DNA of 64,000 bases. It comes from Deltaproteobacteria bacterium (GTDB taxonomy: Bacteria; Myxococcota_A; JAADFL01). The notes under the pieces were generated by a model, which did no database searches, was not told the origin of the DNA, and worked only from the letters and a program-made list of their open reading frames with translations. The stretch covers positions 5,732 to 69,731 of the forward strand of contig JAADFL010000158.1 of assembly GCA_013152945.1 (NCBI GenBank). The letters run 5' to 3'. This document shows, in pieces, positions 1 through 8,545 of the stretch (position 1 is its first letter; each line of letters opens with the position of its first letter). The translations under genes and the position numbers were made by a program.

Positions 1-587
1 GGCTCGGGCAAGGGGTTGCCATTCTTGTCGAACAGGGGCACCACATCTTCCTGGTTCATGGGAATTTCAGGGGCGCCCGGTTCGTCGCTGTTGAGCTTTC
101 TGATGCCCCGGGCAACCACACCGTGGCCGCCGGTCACCACGTAGAAAACGTGGCAGGCCTTGGCCGCCCTTATGAGTCTTTCCCTGGCCTTTTTGATAAC
201 TTTCTCTGGAGCGCCGTCCCTTTTCAGTACCATGTACTCGAAGGCAGTACCAGCCATGGCAACACCACCAAAGAAACCCAGGTCTCCGAATTCACCGTAC
301 ATGGATATCAAGTCGTACGGATGCACACCTGTGACTGCCTCAAAGTCTTCCGATTCTTCCTGGGCCAAGAACTCTTCTATTTTCTTGCGGGCTTCCATGT
401 CCTTGACGTGGACGTCCAGGGACCAGCCGAACGGCCGGGCGTTCAAGGTATAAAACTGCCGGCTGTGGCGGGCCATATCAGCGTCAAGGCCGGGATACTT
501 GCCCCTTGGAAAAATAGGCTCTGCACGAGCCTCGACACCTGCAGTGAATGTATAGATCAATAGTAACAAACCGACTTTGCCGCGCAT
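1..587 (-). CDS. Exported protein of unknown function (3' end outside window)
   Basis: The minus strand is open from the left edge to an ATG at 587, giving 195 visible residues and no stop, so the C-terminus lies outside the window. The first ~22 residues form a signal peptide (MRGK, then a Leu/Ile-rich core, then a VEARAEP cleavage region). The mature part begins with a segment containing PFGWSLDVHVKDME, followed by a Gly/Phe-rich stretch (GEFGDLGFFGG), a basic helix with many Lys/Arg, and a VVTGGHGVVARG segment. A purine-rich AAAGGGG lies about ten bases before the ATG. I do not recognise the family. It is divergent from the pseudopilin block starting at 823 and could be exported with it, but nothing in the sequence proves a link. 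The plus-strand reading frames over the same DNA look like shadows. Confidence 0.75.
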   Translation of the reverse strand, partial: MRGKVGLLLLIYTFTAGVEARAEPIFPRGKYPGLDADMARHSRQFYTLNARPFGWSLDVHVKDMEARKKIEEFLAQEESEDFEAVTGVHPYDLISMYGEFGDLGFFGGVAMAGTAFEYMVLKRDGAPEKVIKKARERLIRAAKACHVFYVVTGGHGVVARGIRKLNSDEPGAPEIPMNQEDVVPLFDKNGNPLPE

Positions 588-822
588 GCCGTCAACCCCT
601 TTACGATCGTTGAAGCCTTGTCTCCTTGTACATTAGAGTTACTTTGTTGGCAAATTCCCCTGGCCGGGAGAACGTGTCCCCTTATTGTTCGAGGCCCATG
701 GATCGAGCAAAAAATTATAATCCTGCAACTGTCAGGTTGACCGATGGCGCCTGAATGCAAACAGAGCGATAATTACGGGAGAAGAAAGGAACCGGGACAG
801 GCGAATCACACGGAGGGACCTG

Positions 823-1692
823 GTGAAAGCAGGAATAAAGGCTTTAATCAACTGGTACACAAAGAAGAGGCCCCTGTCCGACGATGACGGCCAGGCCGCA
901 GTCGAATCCGCACTCGTTTTACCGCTCATGACATTTCTGGTGCTTGGCACCATACAGATGACCATGATGCAACAGGCCAGGATAATGAACGAGTACGCGG
1001 CATTCCAGGCATGCCGGGCCGGTATAGTGTGGAACGCGGACCGGGACAAGATGCGAAAGGCGGCTACGGTCGCCTTGCTGCCGACCCTGGCCAATACGAG
1101 TGATGCCGTCCACCTTGCAAAAACATGGGCCATGTTCGAGGCTGCAGGCACGCTTGGAGATGCGCTTTCCAAGCTGCTTGGCTTTCTGCCCGGCGGCATT
1201 TCTAATGCTGTAAAAATAGTTGATGTAGACATCATGCACCCGACCAAGCAGGAGTTCGACAGCGCTGGGCCCCTTCCCGGCGGCAAGGAACTGGACTTCG
1301 ACAAAGTAGACGACGACAAGGCAAGAGACGCAAACAGGCTGCAGATAAGGGTTACTTACCTTTACTGGATGAAGATACCGTTCGCCAACTGGATAATTCA
1401 CGATGCATGGATGGCCACTAGGGCGGGTATACGATACTCCGGGCCTGTGGATAAACCCATGAGCAGGCCGGATCCGAACCATTGGTACAATCCTTCAGGA
1501 GGCAGGAACAGGAATGCTACATATGCTGCGGCCCTTGCAAAAGAGGCCATGAGCAAGGACTGGGAGAGATTGGCAAGGATGACCGCAATAGCATTGCTGG
1601 CCACAAAGGCAGGCGTTTACCTGATTCCTTTGGAAAGCACTTATTCCATGAGGATGCAATCAAACGTTTACAGGGATAACTTGCAGTACTGA
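823..1692 (+). CDS. TadE-like pseudopilin
   Basis: This 289-residue protein starts at GTG 823, six bases after a GGAGGG ribosome-binding site. It has a class III prepilin-type N-terminus: G23 followed by QAAVE, so the conserved Glu is at +5 after the predicted prepilin peptidase cut, then a hydrophobic segment (about residues 29-50) that would form the N-terminal membrane helix. TadE proteins are minor pilins of Tad/Flp secretion pili and are cleaved by TadV. At 289 residues it is longer than typical TadE (roughly 150-200), with a hydrophilic C-terminal half of unknown role. It is the first gene of a co-directional block ending with the Flp pilin at 5636. The family assignment rests on the N-terminus only. 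Confidence 0.8.
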   Translation: MKAGIKALINWYTKKRPLSDDDGQAAVESALVLPLMTFLVLGTIQMTMMQQARIMNEYAAFQACRAGIVWNADRDKMRKAATVALLPTLANTSDAVHLAKTWAMFEAAGTLGDALSKLLGFLPGGISNAVKIVDVDIMHPTKQEFDSAGPLPGGKELDFDKVDDDKARDANRLQIRVTYLYWMKIPFANWIIHDAWMATRAGIRYSGPVDKPMSRPDPNHWYNPSGGRNRNATYAAALAKEAMSKDWERLARMTAIALLATKAGVYLIPLESTYSMRMQSNVYRDNLQY

Positions 1693-1760
1693 AGAAAAAA
1701 GGGAGTTGGATTGTTACTCGGATTGCATGAACCATCGGGCACAGGGAAGACCCGGATGCC

Positions 1761-3446
1761 ATGAATAAGGCGGCAAGACTCAAGAGGAGCCTGCGAAAAC
1801 GCAACAAGGGCCAGGCCATGGTGCTTGCTGCGGTAAGCATGCTGATCCTGGCTCTCGGCATACTCGTGACGGTGAACCTTGGCCATGCTGTTCACCAGAG
1901 GATCAGGCTGCAGAATGCCGCAGATGCGGGTGCGTACTCGCTTGCAGCAATGGAGGCAAGGACTTTCAATTACTTTGCCTTCACTAACAGGGCACAGGTG
2001 GTGAACTACAATGCCATGATGACATTGAACGCATACATCGCACTGCTGACAAGGGCGGAATCGATGTTCGGTGTTGCGTCCGACAACATGTACTACATAC
2101 ACACTTATTTATGTTGGTTGTGCAGGGTCGGATGCAAGCCTCCCATAACTACGTTCGGTTGCTGGGCCTGCCCGTTGAAGAGTGTCGTTGCCGGACTGGG
2201 AAATGCTGCCAGGGCTGTTGCAAACGGGTTTGGAGCCATGTTGAACGTGGCGGATCCCGCCCTGGCCATGCTTGTCTCTTTGTCCTCCATGGCAAACTAT
2301 GTGGGTACGTTCACTTCCCAGTACGTCATGGGATCGGCGGTCTTGAGCCACATAGCAGACTCCATGAAGAGCATAACGAGCAAGGACAGCGAGGAAGTGG
2401 ATTTCAATGCGTTCCAGATGCTGGTCGGTGCATATAACTACAACGAATACAAAAAGGCCTTTGACCCGGCAGTGGGCTCCCCTCCGGCCTGGCCGAGAGG
2501 CTGGACCCCGCCGGCAAGCGATTCGAATGTGAAAAAAGCAAAGAGGGTCATGGCGGAAATTGTCAATGCCACGCGGTATCCTGCAAACCACCTGACATGG
2601 CAGACCATTCCGGGTTTCGCCTTCTCTGCTTCATGGATAGGCGGCCAGACAAAGCTTATAGACGAGGCAAAGTTCAATCCGTCCACGGACTTGAGAGGAA
2701 AGTACATCGGCCCCGGCCCGGGCTGGGGGGTAAGGGACACCAGGACAAAGGCCCAGGATGAATCCAAGCTGAGTCCCGGAGATACGCTGGCAAGCGACTC
2801 GTGGTACAGGTTTTCCCTCCCTGCGCCGGGCGGTTTCAATGCAGGAACCATGTATTCCCTGTACGTGGTTGCGAGTCACGATAAGAACAAGAGGAGACAT
2901 CTTAGGTGGAAGGCACACACGTTCAACCAGGCAGCTTGTAACTATACCTACGGCATGATACAGGTCGGTCATTTCGGGCTTGCAAAAGACCCGCATCCAA
3001 AGGCAGGTTCGAATGACGATATAGATACGCGCCATGCATTCCAGGGCATAACGCCCTTCATGAAGTTCGCTGCACTGGCCGATGCAAAGCAGGACTTTCA
3101 CCAGCCGAGTGCGTACGTGATGCTGAACAAGAAGCCGGAAAAGCTGAAGAGGATCTTTACAAAGAAATTTAACTACAGGACAGGCGCAGGCTCTTCAACC
3201 AAGGTGGACATGAACATAGGAAGGAAAGGACTCATGGGTACGGGCGCTTTCAAGGGCTTGACGTCCCTGTCCAGGGCCATGGCGTACTACCACAGGCCGG
3301 GTGACTGGCAGGAACAGCCCAATTTTTTCAACCCGTTCTGGCGGGCAAAGCTGGCGCCGCTAGCAACAGACAAGGAACTGGCCGGGCTCTTGGGCTCGGT
3401 TCCGGGCCTGGGAAACCTGCTGAAAGACAACCTATTGCTCCATTGA
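1761..3446 (+). CDS. TadG-like Tad pilus protein with Cys-rich insert
   Basis: This 561-residue protein has a basic N-terminus, KGQAMV at 16-21 and a hydrophobic helix at about 20-42, followed by the TadG hallmark LQNAADAGAYSLA (50-62). Unlike its neighbours it lacks the +5 Glu (Leu22 instead), so it may be anchored rather than processed. TadG proteins are membrane-anchored components of Tad systems thought to act at the pilus tip or in pilus stabilisation. The rest is a large exported domain with no visible VWA/MIDAS motif. Residues 118-137 hold five cysteines in CxxC-x3-C and CxxC patterns, suggesting disulfides or metal binding. The gene lies 68 bases after the TadE-like gene. A weak GGGAAGA precedes the ATG. 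Confidence 0.75.
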   Translation: MNKAARLKRSLRKRNKGQAMVLAAVSMLILALGILVTVNLGHAVHQRIRLQNAADAGAYSLAAMEARTFNYFAFTNRAQVVNYNAMMTLNAYIALLTRAESMFGVASDNMYYIHTYLCWLCRVGCKPPITTFGCWACPLKSVVAGLGNAARAVANGFGAMLNVADPALAMLVSLSSMANYVGTFTSQYVMGSAVLSHIADSMKSITSKDSEEVDFNAFQMLVGAYNYNEYKKAFDPAVGSPPAWPRGWTPPASDSNVKKAKRVMAEIVNATRYPANHLTWQTIPGFAFSASWIGGQTKLIDEAKFNPSTDLRGKYIGPGPGWGVRDTRTKAQDESKLSPGDTLASDSWYRFSLPAPGGFNAGTMYSLYVVASHDKNKRRHLRWKAHTFNQAACNYTYGMIQVGHFGLAKDPHPKAGSNDDIDTRHAFQGITPFMKFAALADAKQDFHQPSAYVMLNKKPEKLKRIFTKKFNYRTGAGSSTKVDMNIGRKGLMGTGAFKGLTSLSRAMAYYHRPGDWQEQPNFFNPFWRAKLAPLATDKELAGLLGSVPGLGNLLKDNLLLH

Positions 3447-3480
3447 CGGGAAACGGCATGAAAGTGACGAGAGAAAGAAA

Positions 3481-4665
3481 ATGAAAAGGCGGCAGGAAAA
3501 ACAAGAACCCGGTATTGGGCGAATTTTCCCGCCACGGCTCTGTACCGCCGTGTATACAGGAATTGTTCGCGTATCCAGGCGGTTTTCCTGCAGGGACCAT
3601 GGTCGATCGAAGGTGCGTGCTCCTTTGGTCCGGGGCAGCGCTGTGACAGAAATGGCCCTTCTCTCGATCGTGCTGGTTCCTGCATTGCTTTATGCAGTGT
3701 ACTTTTTCGATATCATACACGTGATGCTCAAGGTCCAGGAAGCGGCCAGATATGCTGTATGGGAGTTCACGGGGTATAATCTGCACGATTACAATTCCAG
3801 CAAGGGCAAAGGTCACAAGGCAAAGTTCGACTCGGCCAAGTCTGCAATAGAGCAGGATGTAAAAGATAGGTTCGCAAACCTGGTCTCAACAGACAAGGAG
3901 GCAAAAAGCAAGTCCAAGAAGCTGGCCATAGACTGGAATCTAAGCAAGGTGGACATTTCGTCTTCAAAGATTCCGGTGGTTTCCAAGAACCTGGCCGACG
4001 TGTTTCAAAACAACGGCGGAGGTGCTGGCTTTGGTCAGGTGCTGGACAGATTCAACATGGGAATGAACAAAATTCTTCAGGACCAGATGAACTTCAATTC
4101 CGGGGGCCAGGTTACAGCCAAGATTACTATTCAGGCCAGGGCTACGATTTTTCCGCAGAGGTACTTGAGCAGGCAGTGGGGCCTTGCTGATTCTATGCTT
4201 CCGAGGAAACTTGCAAGGCTGGATTTCACAGAGGATGTTACGCTTGTGGCGGATTCGTGGAAGCTCTTCGATGGTTCCAACTATGTGACGGCAGGCAAGG
4301 GTAAAGATGATCAGAGCAACAAGACGTACTTCAACCAGCTTAAAAACGTGGCCTTTTTCGGACTCGAGGCAGGTCTGACAAACCAGATGCAGCAGGCCTT
4401 GGCCGTGATGGATACCAACCATATACCAAACCCGTGGACCGTGGTGCTTCGTTCCAGGGCCTACAAGGGAGGAGACCACAATTCAGGCAGGTTCAAATTC
4501 AAATCAGGGTACTATTCCGGCGACATAGACGGAGGTATAGACACATACAACACGAGTCCCATGGAAGACGGCCCGGGCCAGAGCGAGTACATGAAGACAT
4601 TCGACAAGCGGGGTGATTATTACATGGGATGCAAGAGCGCAGGAGAAAAGGAATGCTCCTTTTAA
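3481..4665 (+). CDS. Second TadE-like pseudopilin
   Basis: In this 394-residue frame the recognisable part is G52 followed by SAVTE (Glu57 at +5) and the hydrophobic segment MALLSIVLVPALLYAVYFF, again a class III pseudopilin N-terminus. The leader before the cut site is unusually long and basic if ATG 3481 is used (AGAAAG just upstream); a GTG at 3613 (before RAPLVRG) would give a conventional short leader. The remainder is hydrophilic and Lys/Ser/Gly-rich, and is probably periplasmic or extracellular. It lies between the TadG-like gene and an exported-protein gene that overlaps its stop by 13 bases, which supports co-translation. Large TadE-like proteins of this kind are common in deltaproteobacterial Tad clusters, but the precise role is not known. 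Confidence 0.7.
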   Translation: MKRRQEKQEPGIGRIFPPRLCTAVYTGIVRVSRRFSCRDHGRSKVRAPLVRGSAVTEMALLSIVLVPALLYAVYFFDIIHVMLKVQEAARYAVWEFTGYNLHDYNSSKGKGHKAKFDSAKSAIEQDVKDRFANLVSTDKEAKSKSKKLAIDWNLSKVDISSSKIPVVSKNLADVFQNNGGGAGFGQVLDRFNMGMNKILQDQMNFNSGGQVTAKITIQARATIFPQRYLSRQWGLADSMLPRKLARLDFTEDVTLVADSWKLFDGSNYVTAGKGKDDQSNKTYFNQLKNVAFFGLEAGLTNQMQQALAVMDTNHIPNPWTVVLRSRAYKGGDHNSGRFKFKSGYYSGDIDGGIDTYNTSPMEDGPGQSEYMKTFDKRGDYYMGCKSAGEKECSF

Positions 4666-5417
4666 GAGAAAGGCCCAGCAGAATAACGGGTGCCGGGTTT
4701 TATTTCGTTGCCTTGCTTTCCGCATTCGTATTATTTTTAGCAAGCATTGCACAGGCCAAAGACGCGGAAGATACACCCGGGTTCGCCTACCCGGGAGCAA
4801 TGGAACGGCCCCTTGCGGATGACATGCGGCTGAACGGCCTGCCGGTTCTGGAAACGTATTTTTTCACGAGCGATGAAATAGACCATGTTGCCGACTACTA
4901 CTTTGAAGCCATGACCAGGTCGGGATTGATGGTGGCTGAATCCGGTTCCAAAGGCAGGAGAACATTGATTGGAGTAAGGCCTAACGGAAGTATGGTATTC
5001 AGCGTGAACATGTACGATTACGGCGGGAAGGTGGCTGTCTTTCCCTCCAGGATGCCAATGCATCTTCTTGCACGAAAACAAGATGCACGAAACAAGTCGT
5101 CCGGTTCAACCCTGGTCCCGATATTTCCGGGTGCCGATGGGGTTTCGAACCTTGAAACGAACGACCGGCAAATGGTCACACAAACAATCGGGTACCAAGA
5201 CAGGCGAAGTCTAACGGATAATATAAGGTTCTACCTGTCCCAAATGAGAGCCAAGGGCTGGAAAGTGGTTCCACGGGCAAGCCGCGTACAGGGCAATGTC
5301 GCTGTAATGTCTTTTGAGAGAACCCGCATGTCCTGCACCATTACAGTGACAAGGGACGAGAAAAAGAGGTTGACCCTGGTGACAGCCGTATTGAACAAAA
5401 GATTGGCGGGAGAGTAG
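4653..5417 (+). CDS. Exported protein in the pseudopilin operon
   Basis: I choose ATG 4653 because AGGAG lies seven bases upstream (4641-4645); the frame itself is open from 4629. The start overlaps the end of the preceding TadE-like gene, consistent with translational coupling. The 254-residue product has an N-terminal signal peptide (about residues 1-35, ending in SIAQA before KDAED). The mature protein has no motif I can name. Visible features are a LETYFFTSDEIDHVADYYFEA segment, suggestive of a small alpha/beta fold, and a basic C-terminal half. Its position between pseudopilins and the Flp pilin suggests a periplasmic accessory role in the pilus, but that is inference from context. Confidence 0.7.
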   Translation: MLLLRERPSRITGAGFYFVALLSAFVLFLASIAQAKDAEDTPGFAYPGAMERPLADDMRLNGLPVLETYFFTSDEIDHVADYYFEAMTRSGLMVAESGSKGRRTLIGVRPNGSMVFSVNMYDYGGKVAVFPSRMPMHLLARKQDARNKSSGSTLVPIFPGADGVSNLETNDRQMVTQTIGYQDRRSLTDNIRFYLSQMRAKGWKVVPRASRVQGNVAVMSFERTRMSCTITVTRDEKKRLTLVTAVLNKRLAGE

Positions 5418-5429
5418 CAGGAGAATAAT

Positions 5430-5636
5430 ATGAAAGACCTGTATTTCTTGCTGGCATCATTACCGGGCCGGGCTGCTGGAGAAAAAGGCCAGTCCATGGT
5501 GGAATATACATTGATTACATTTTTCCTGCTCATTGCCGCGGGCGGCGTGGCCTTTGCCTTCTTGCCCGATATGTTGAGTGCGTACCAGGACTATATCGAC
5601 AGTTTCTCGTTCGTGCTCAACCTGCCCATCCCCTGA
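5430..5636 (+). CDS. flp: Flp-family type IVb pilin
   Basis: This 68-residue protein has the typical size and layout of Flp pilins: a short leader ending at G20, then QSMVEYTLIT with Glu25 and Tyr26 forming the conserved Glu-Tyr pair, then a single hydrophobic helix to about residue 45 and a short tail. Flp pilins are cut by the TadV peptidase and polymerise into the adhesive Tad pilus fibre. An AGGAG lies seven bases before the ATG, 12 bases after the preceding stop. The pilin is normally the first gene of a tad cluster; here it is last in the pseudopilin block and faces a convergent gene. No prepilin peptidase gene is seen in the window. Confidence 0.85.
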   Translation: MKDLYFLLASLPGRAAGEKGQSMVEYTLITFFLLIAAGGVAFAFLPDMLSAYQDYIDSFSFVLNLPIP

Positions 5637-5661
5637 ATTATCGAACCTGTTCAATCTGGCA

Positions 5662-6525
5662 TTACGGGGGTAATCGTGATCCCTTGCTCTCGTCCCGCAC
5701 TCCTGTAGGAGGAGTTTTTGGATTTACCATTTTTTTGGGCATGGGCATTTTTTCGAGCCGGGGCATTGCCAAAGTTTTCACCACCGGGCCGTTAATGGCT
5801 GACTTGGCGCCTTTCCCAAAGCCCTTCAAGATCCAGATGCCTATGGCACTGTCGGACTTGACTATTCCCATAACAGGAACCTTTTTCGAGAACCAGTAAT
5901 GCATGTCCGAGCCGTCCATGAACTTTGTGACTACGTGCCTGGCCTTGAAAGTGCCCGCCGGAACCTTTATGGTCTGGACACCCAGGTTTCTTGTCTTGGA
6001 CCCGGCTGCTTCCTGACCACATTGGGAAGGGCCGGAAAATCCCGAGTTATTCCTGGTATCGATTTCCATGGCAGGCCCGTTTTTGAAACTAATCAGTGAT
6101 TTCACAGCTCGCAGCCCCCCCTTCCCGTCATTTACCAAAAGCGTCTTTGTTACAATGCCGCCCATGGGGCCGGTCGTCCTGAACTCGAACCAGGCACCCT
6201 TTGCATTGTTTTCCAACCTTTCCTTGGCAACAACGCCCATCCAGATTATAAAAGGGCTTGGTTTTGGGTCGCCGTGCGTCCGGATTTCGTACTCTACCCA
6301 TGTTCCGAGAGGAATGTCGGTTATGGCTTTCCCGATTCTTACGGGCAGACTCCAAAGACCCGTGGATGGCAGGCACCGGCTCTCACCAGGGACCTTCTTG
6401 TCTGACATTTTATTAGGAGTTTCACGCTCTCTCGCATACGTGTTCGGGATTGTTACAGGCAACAAGAGAAACAGCCAGGAAGCAATTATAAAAAATACTA
6501 AAGCTCTGGTGGAAGCTGTACCCAT
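5662..6525 (-). CDS. Exported protein of unknown function
   Basis: This 287-residue protein has an N-terminal signal sequence (about residues 1-30, ending near NTYARE). The mature domain is beta-rich, with a TIKVPAGTFKARHV motif followed by MHYWFSKKVPVMGIVK. That pattern is often seen in DUF3108-like periplasmic domains, where a VPAGTF strand precedes a strand carrying W and the end of the domain returns a G-V/I-V edge. The C-terminus is a basic, Pro/Met/Lys-rich tail (MPMPKKM). The gene converges with the Flp pilin gene 25 bases away, so it is outside that operon. A related pattern occurs in the 677-residue protein at 14577-16610. Function unknown. Confidence 0.65.
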   Translation of the reverse strand: MGTASTRALVFFIIASWLFLLLPVTIPNTYARERETPNKMSDKKVPGESRCLPSTGLWSLPVRIGKAITDIPLGTWVEYEIRTHGDPKPSPFIIWMGVVAKERLENNAKGAWFEFRTTGPMGGIVTKTLLVNDGKGGLRAVKSLISFKNGPAMEIDTRNNSGFSGPSQCGQEAAGSKTRNLGVQTIKVPAGTFKARHVVTKFMDGSDMHYWFSKKVPVMGIVKSDSAIGIWILKGFGKGAKSAINGPVVKTLAMPRLEKMPMPKKMVNPKTPPTGVRDESKGSRLPP

Positions 6526-6844
6526 ATCCTGATGAAAACGGAAAAGAAGATCAAAGTAAATCGGTCAATCCGCCATGTAAAAGTACCGGCCTCGAGATAG
6601 CAACCATAGCATGCTTGAAGATGCCACTCGATTACTGTGACCGTGAATGCCTCCCGGCCCGGAAAATCACCAATACCAATATTTTCCGTATTTGACAGTG
6701 ACCCATGCTCGTGTTATTAAAATTCCTTGAATTATAGGCGGTTCGGCCGTTCTGGCCAAAGGGGTACAGAAGCGTACCTAAAGCCGTCTTGGAATTTTTA
6801 GGGCCGGATGGTTGCAGATCCGGGTAATGTGAGGTTTTCCAGTC
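6526..6844. other. Intergenic region between divergent genes, holding the cpaB promoter
   Basis: About 320 bases lie between the minus-strand exported protein and cpaB. I see one good sigma70-type promoter candidate (listed separately at 6692-6720) and no credible coding frame, tRNA or strong hairpin. The leader from the promoter to the cpaB ATG would be about 120 bases and could carry regulation, but no recognised riboswitch motif is visible. Confidence 0.5.
6692..6720 (+). promoter_or_regulatory. Sigma70-type promoter candidate for the cpaB-tadBC-FHA operon
   Basis: A perfect TTGACA -35 hexamer (6692-6697) is followed after exactly 17 bases by TATTAA (6715-6720), matching four of six -10 positions. 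It lies upstream of cpaB in an otherwise empty intergenic region and points toward it. Confidence 0.5.
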
Positions 6845-7666
6845 ATGCTCAAGGGTCGCACACCACTAATTCTTGCCGTTGTGCTGGCCGCCATGGCCGG
6901 GCTTTTGGCATATGTTTCTCTGGTCAGTTCGGAAAAGGCGGTACGTGCAGGGTGGGAACTTGTGCCGGCTGTGGTGGCGAACGAGGATCTTGATGCCGGG
7001 ACAGAAATAGACGTTGATAACATTGCTGTACGCAAAGTTCCCGAAGACTTTGTGACCAAATCGGTAATAAGGCCTGAAAATGTGCAGCACATCCTGGGAC
7101 AAAGGCTTGCAGTAACGATAAAAAGAGGAGATCTCCTTCTCTGGTCGCACTTCCAGGAATCCAGGGAATTTGAAAGATTATCCACGCTGGTACAGCCTAA
7201 GTACAGGGCCATATCAATACGGGTCAGTGAAGAATCTTCTGTCAGCCAGTGGATAAGACCGAACGATCACGTAGATATTCTCGGGACCTTCCGGGATCCC
7301 CAGAACAACGAGATGATGACTGTCACCCTGTTACAGAACGTAATCGTCCTGGCAACCGGCAAGATTGCGCCCACTACTGCTACAGCAGGACTCATGACCG
7401 GTGAAAAGAAATATCCATCGATTACCCTGTTGGTCCTTCCGGAAGAAGCGGAGATTCTCACCCTGGCCCAGGACATGGGTAACATCTATGCCACGTTGAG
7501 AAACCCGGACGACATCTCGGTTCAAAGAGAACGCGGTAAGGCTACAATAAAGACACTACTGACCGGCGAGAGATTGAACACTCTCGGAAGAATAAGGCAA
7601 AAGGACCAGGTGATAATCATCCGGGGAACCCAGGCCAAGAGGGCCAGAGGGGCCACAGGGGAGTAG
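6845..7666 (+). CDS. cpaB: Tad pilus assembly protein CpaB/RcpC
   Basis: This 273-residue protein has an N-terminal membrane helix (about 8-28), then an SAF-type domain (about 40-100) with the marker phrases AGTEIDVDNIAVRKVP and LGQRLAVTIKRGDLL, then an RcpC-like region (about 120-215) containing SVSQWIRPNDHVDILGT and ITLLVLPEEAEILTLAQDMG. CpaB/RcpC is an inner-membrane/periplasmic component that is thought to modulate the secretin channel of the Tad pilus. The length is typical. It begins the second Tad block and is followed three bases later by tadB. The secretin and TadZ genes that usually follow cpaB are absent here. Confidence 0.9.
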   Translation: MLKGRTPLILAVVLAAMAGLLAYVSLVSSEKAVRAGWELVPAVVANEDLDAGTEIDVDNIAVRKVPEDFVTKSVIRPENVQHILGQRLAVTIKRGDLLLWSHFQESREFERLSTLVQPKYRAISIRVSEESSVSQWIRPNDHVDILGTFRDPQNNEMMTVTLLQNVIVLATGKIAPTTATAGLMTGEKKYPSITLLVLPEEAEILTLAQDMGNIYATLRNPDDISVQRERGKATIKTLLTGERLNTLGRIRQKDQVIIIRGTQAKRARGATGE

Positions 7667-7669
7667 AGC

Positions 7670-8527
7670 GTGCTTTTTCAGACAGCAGCAGTGCTGGTTT
7701 TCATATTGGTGGCTGCGTCGGTGTTTTTTGTTGTTGCGGTTGTCCACAACATTCTTGCAAGGGCGTGGGACAAGTACCAGGATAGGTACACGGTCAGGAC
7801 CCTGGATGATTTCAGTGAACTGGTCCTGGTTCTCGAACCCAGGCAAATTGCAGTTCTTTCCGTATGTGGGGCTGTCCTTGGATTGATGCTTGGAATACTG
7901 TTCTTCGGCAAGATTTGGACAGGCATGTTGACTGTAGCAGGTGCTGCCGTACCTCCATTGCTGGTCAGAAGGTACAGAATAAAAAGGCTGGAGAAGTTCA
8001 ACCGGCAACTGGTGGATGCATTGAACCAAATTGCAAATGCACTCAAGGCCGGCCTGACCCTGCCCCAGGCTGCGGAGGATGTGGCCGCCGAGTCACAGGC
8101 CCCGCTCGCTCAAGAGTTCGGAGTAATGGTCAGGGAACTGAAACTTGGAGTTTCATTGGACAATGCCATGGAAAATATGGCCCGGCGGGTGGGAAGCGAG
8201 GATCTCGACTTGGTGGTGACCTCGACCACTGTGGCCAGGACCCTGGGGGGAAACATGGCCGAGATGTATGAGACAGTAGCCGGCACGATTAGGGAACGAT
8301 TCAGGTTGGAGGGAAGGATCAAGGCCGTGACTTCCCAGGGCAAGCTCCAGGGCTGGATCGTGGCATCGCTTCCCTTTGCGCTCTGGCTCGTAATGGATTA
8401 CATGCGGCCCGATTTGATGGAACCCCTGTTTTCATCCTGGCACGGTTACATCGTCATCGGCCTGATCCTGTTTTTCGAAGGTATCGGTATCATGCTGATC
8501 AGAAGGATTGTAAATATAGACGTGTAA
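7670..8527 (+). CDS. tadB: Tad inner-membrane platform protein TadB
   Basis: This 285-residue type II secretion system F-domain protein starts at GTG 7670, with GGGGAG eight bases upstream inside the end of cpaB. It has an N-terminal membrane helix (3-27), a helical hairpin (about 65-100), a cytoplasmic T2SF domain (about 115-215, with NQIANALKAGLTLPQA and LGGNMAEMYETVA), and two C-terminal helices (about 225-242 and 253-275). TadB pairs with TadC to form the platform on which the TadA ATPase acts. It is followed by tadC 18 bases downstream. No TadA gene lies next to it, which is unusual. Confidence 0.9.
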   Translation: MLFQTAAVLVFILVAASVFFVVAVVHNILARAWDKYQDRYTVRTLDDFSELVLVLEPRQIAVLSVCGAVLGLMLGILFFGKIWTGMLTVAGAAVPPLLVRRYRIKRLEKFNRQLVDALNQIANALKAGLTLPQAAEDVAAESQAPLAQEFGVMVRELKLGVSLDNAMENMARRVGSEDLDLVVTSTTVARTLGGNMAEMYETVAGTIRERFRLEGRIKAVTSQGKLQGWIVASLPFALWLVMDYMRPDLMEPLFSSWHGYIVIGLILFFEGIGIMLIRRIVNIDV

Positions 8528-8545
8528 GATAGGAGGAAGGCCCCG

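Noticed and set aside
123-563. Open plus-strand frame of 146 codons at the left edge
   Set aside because: The minus strand in the same place gives a continuous protein with a signal peptide and a ribosome-binding site, so this frame is a shadow.
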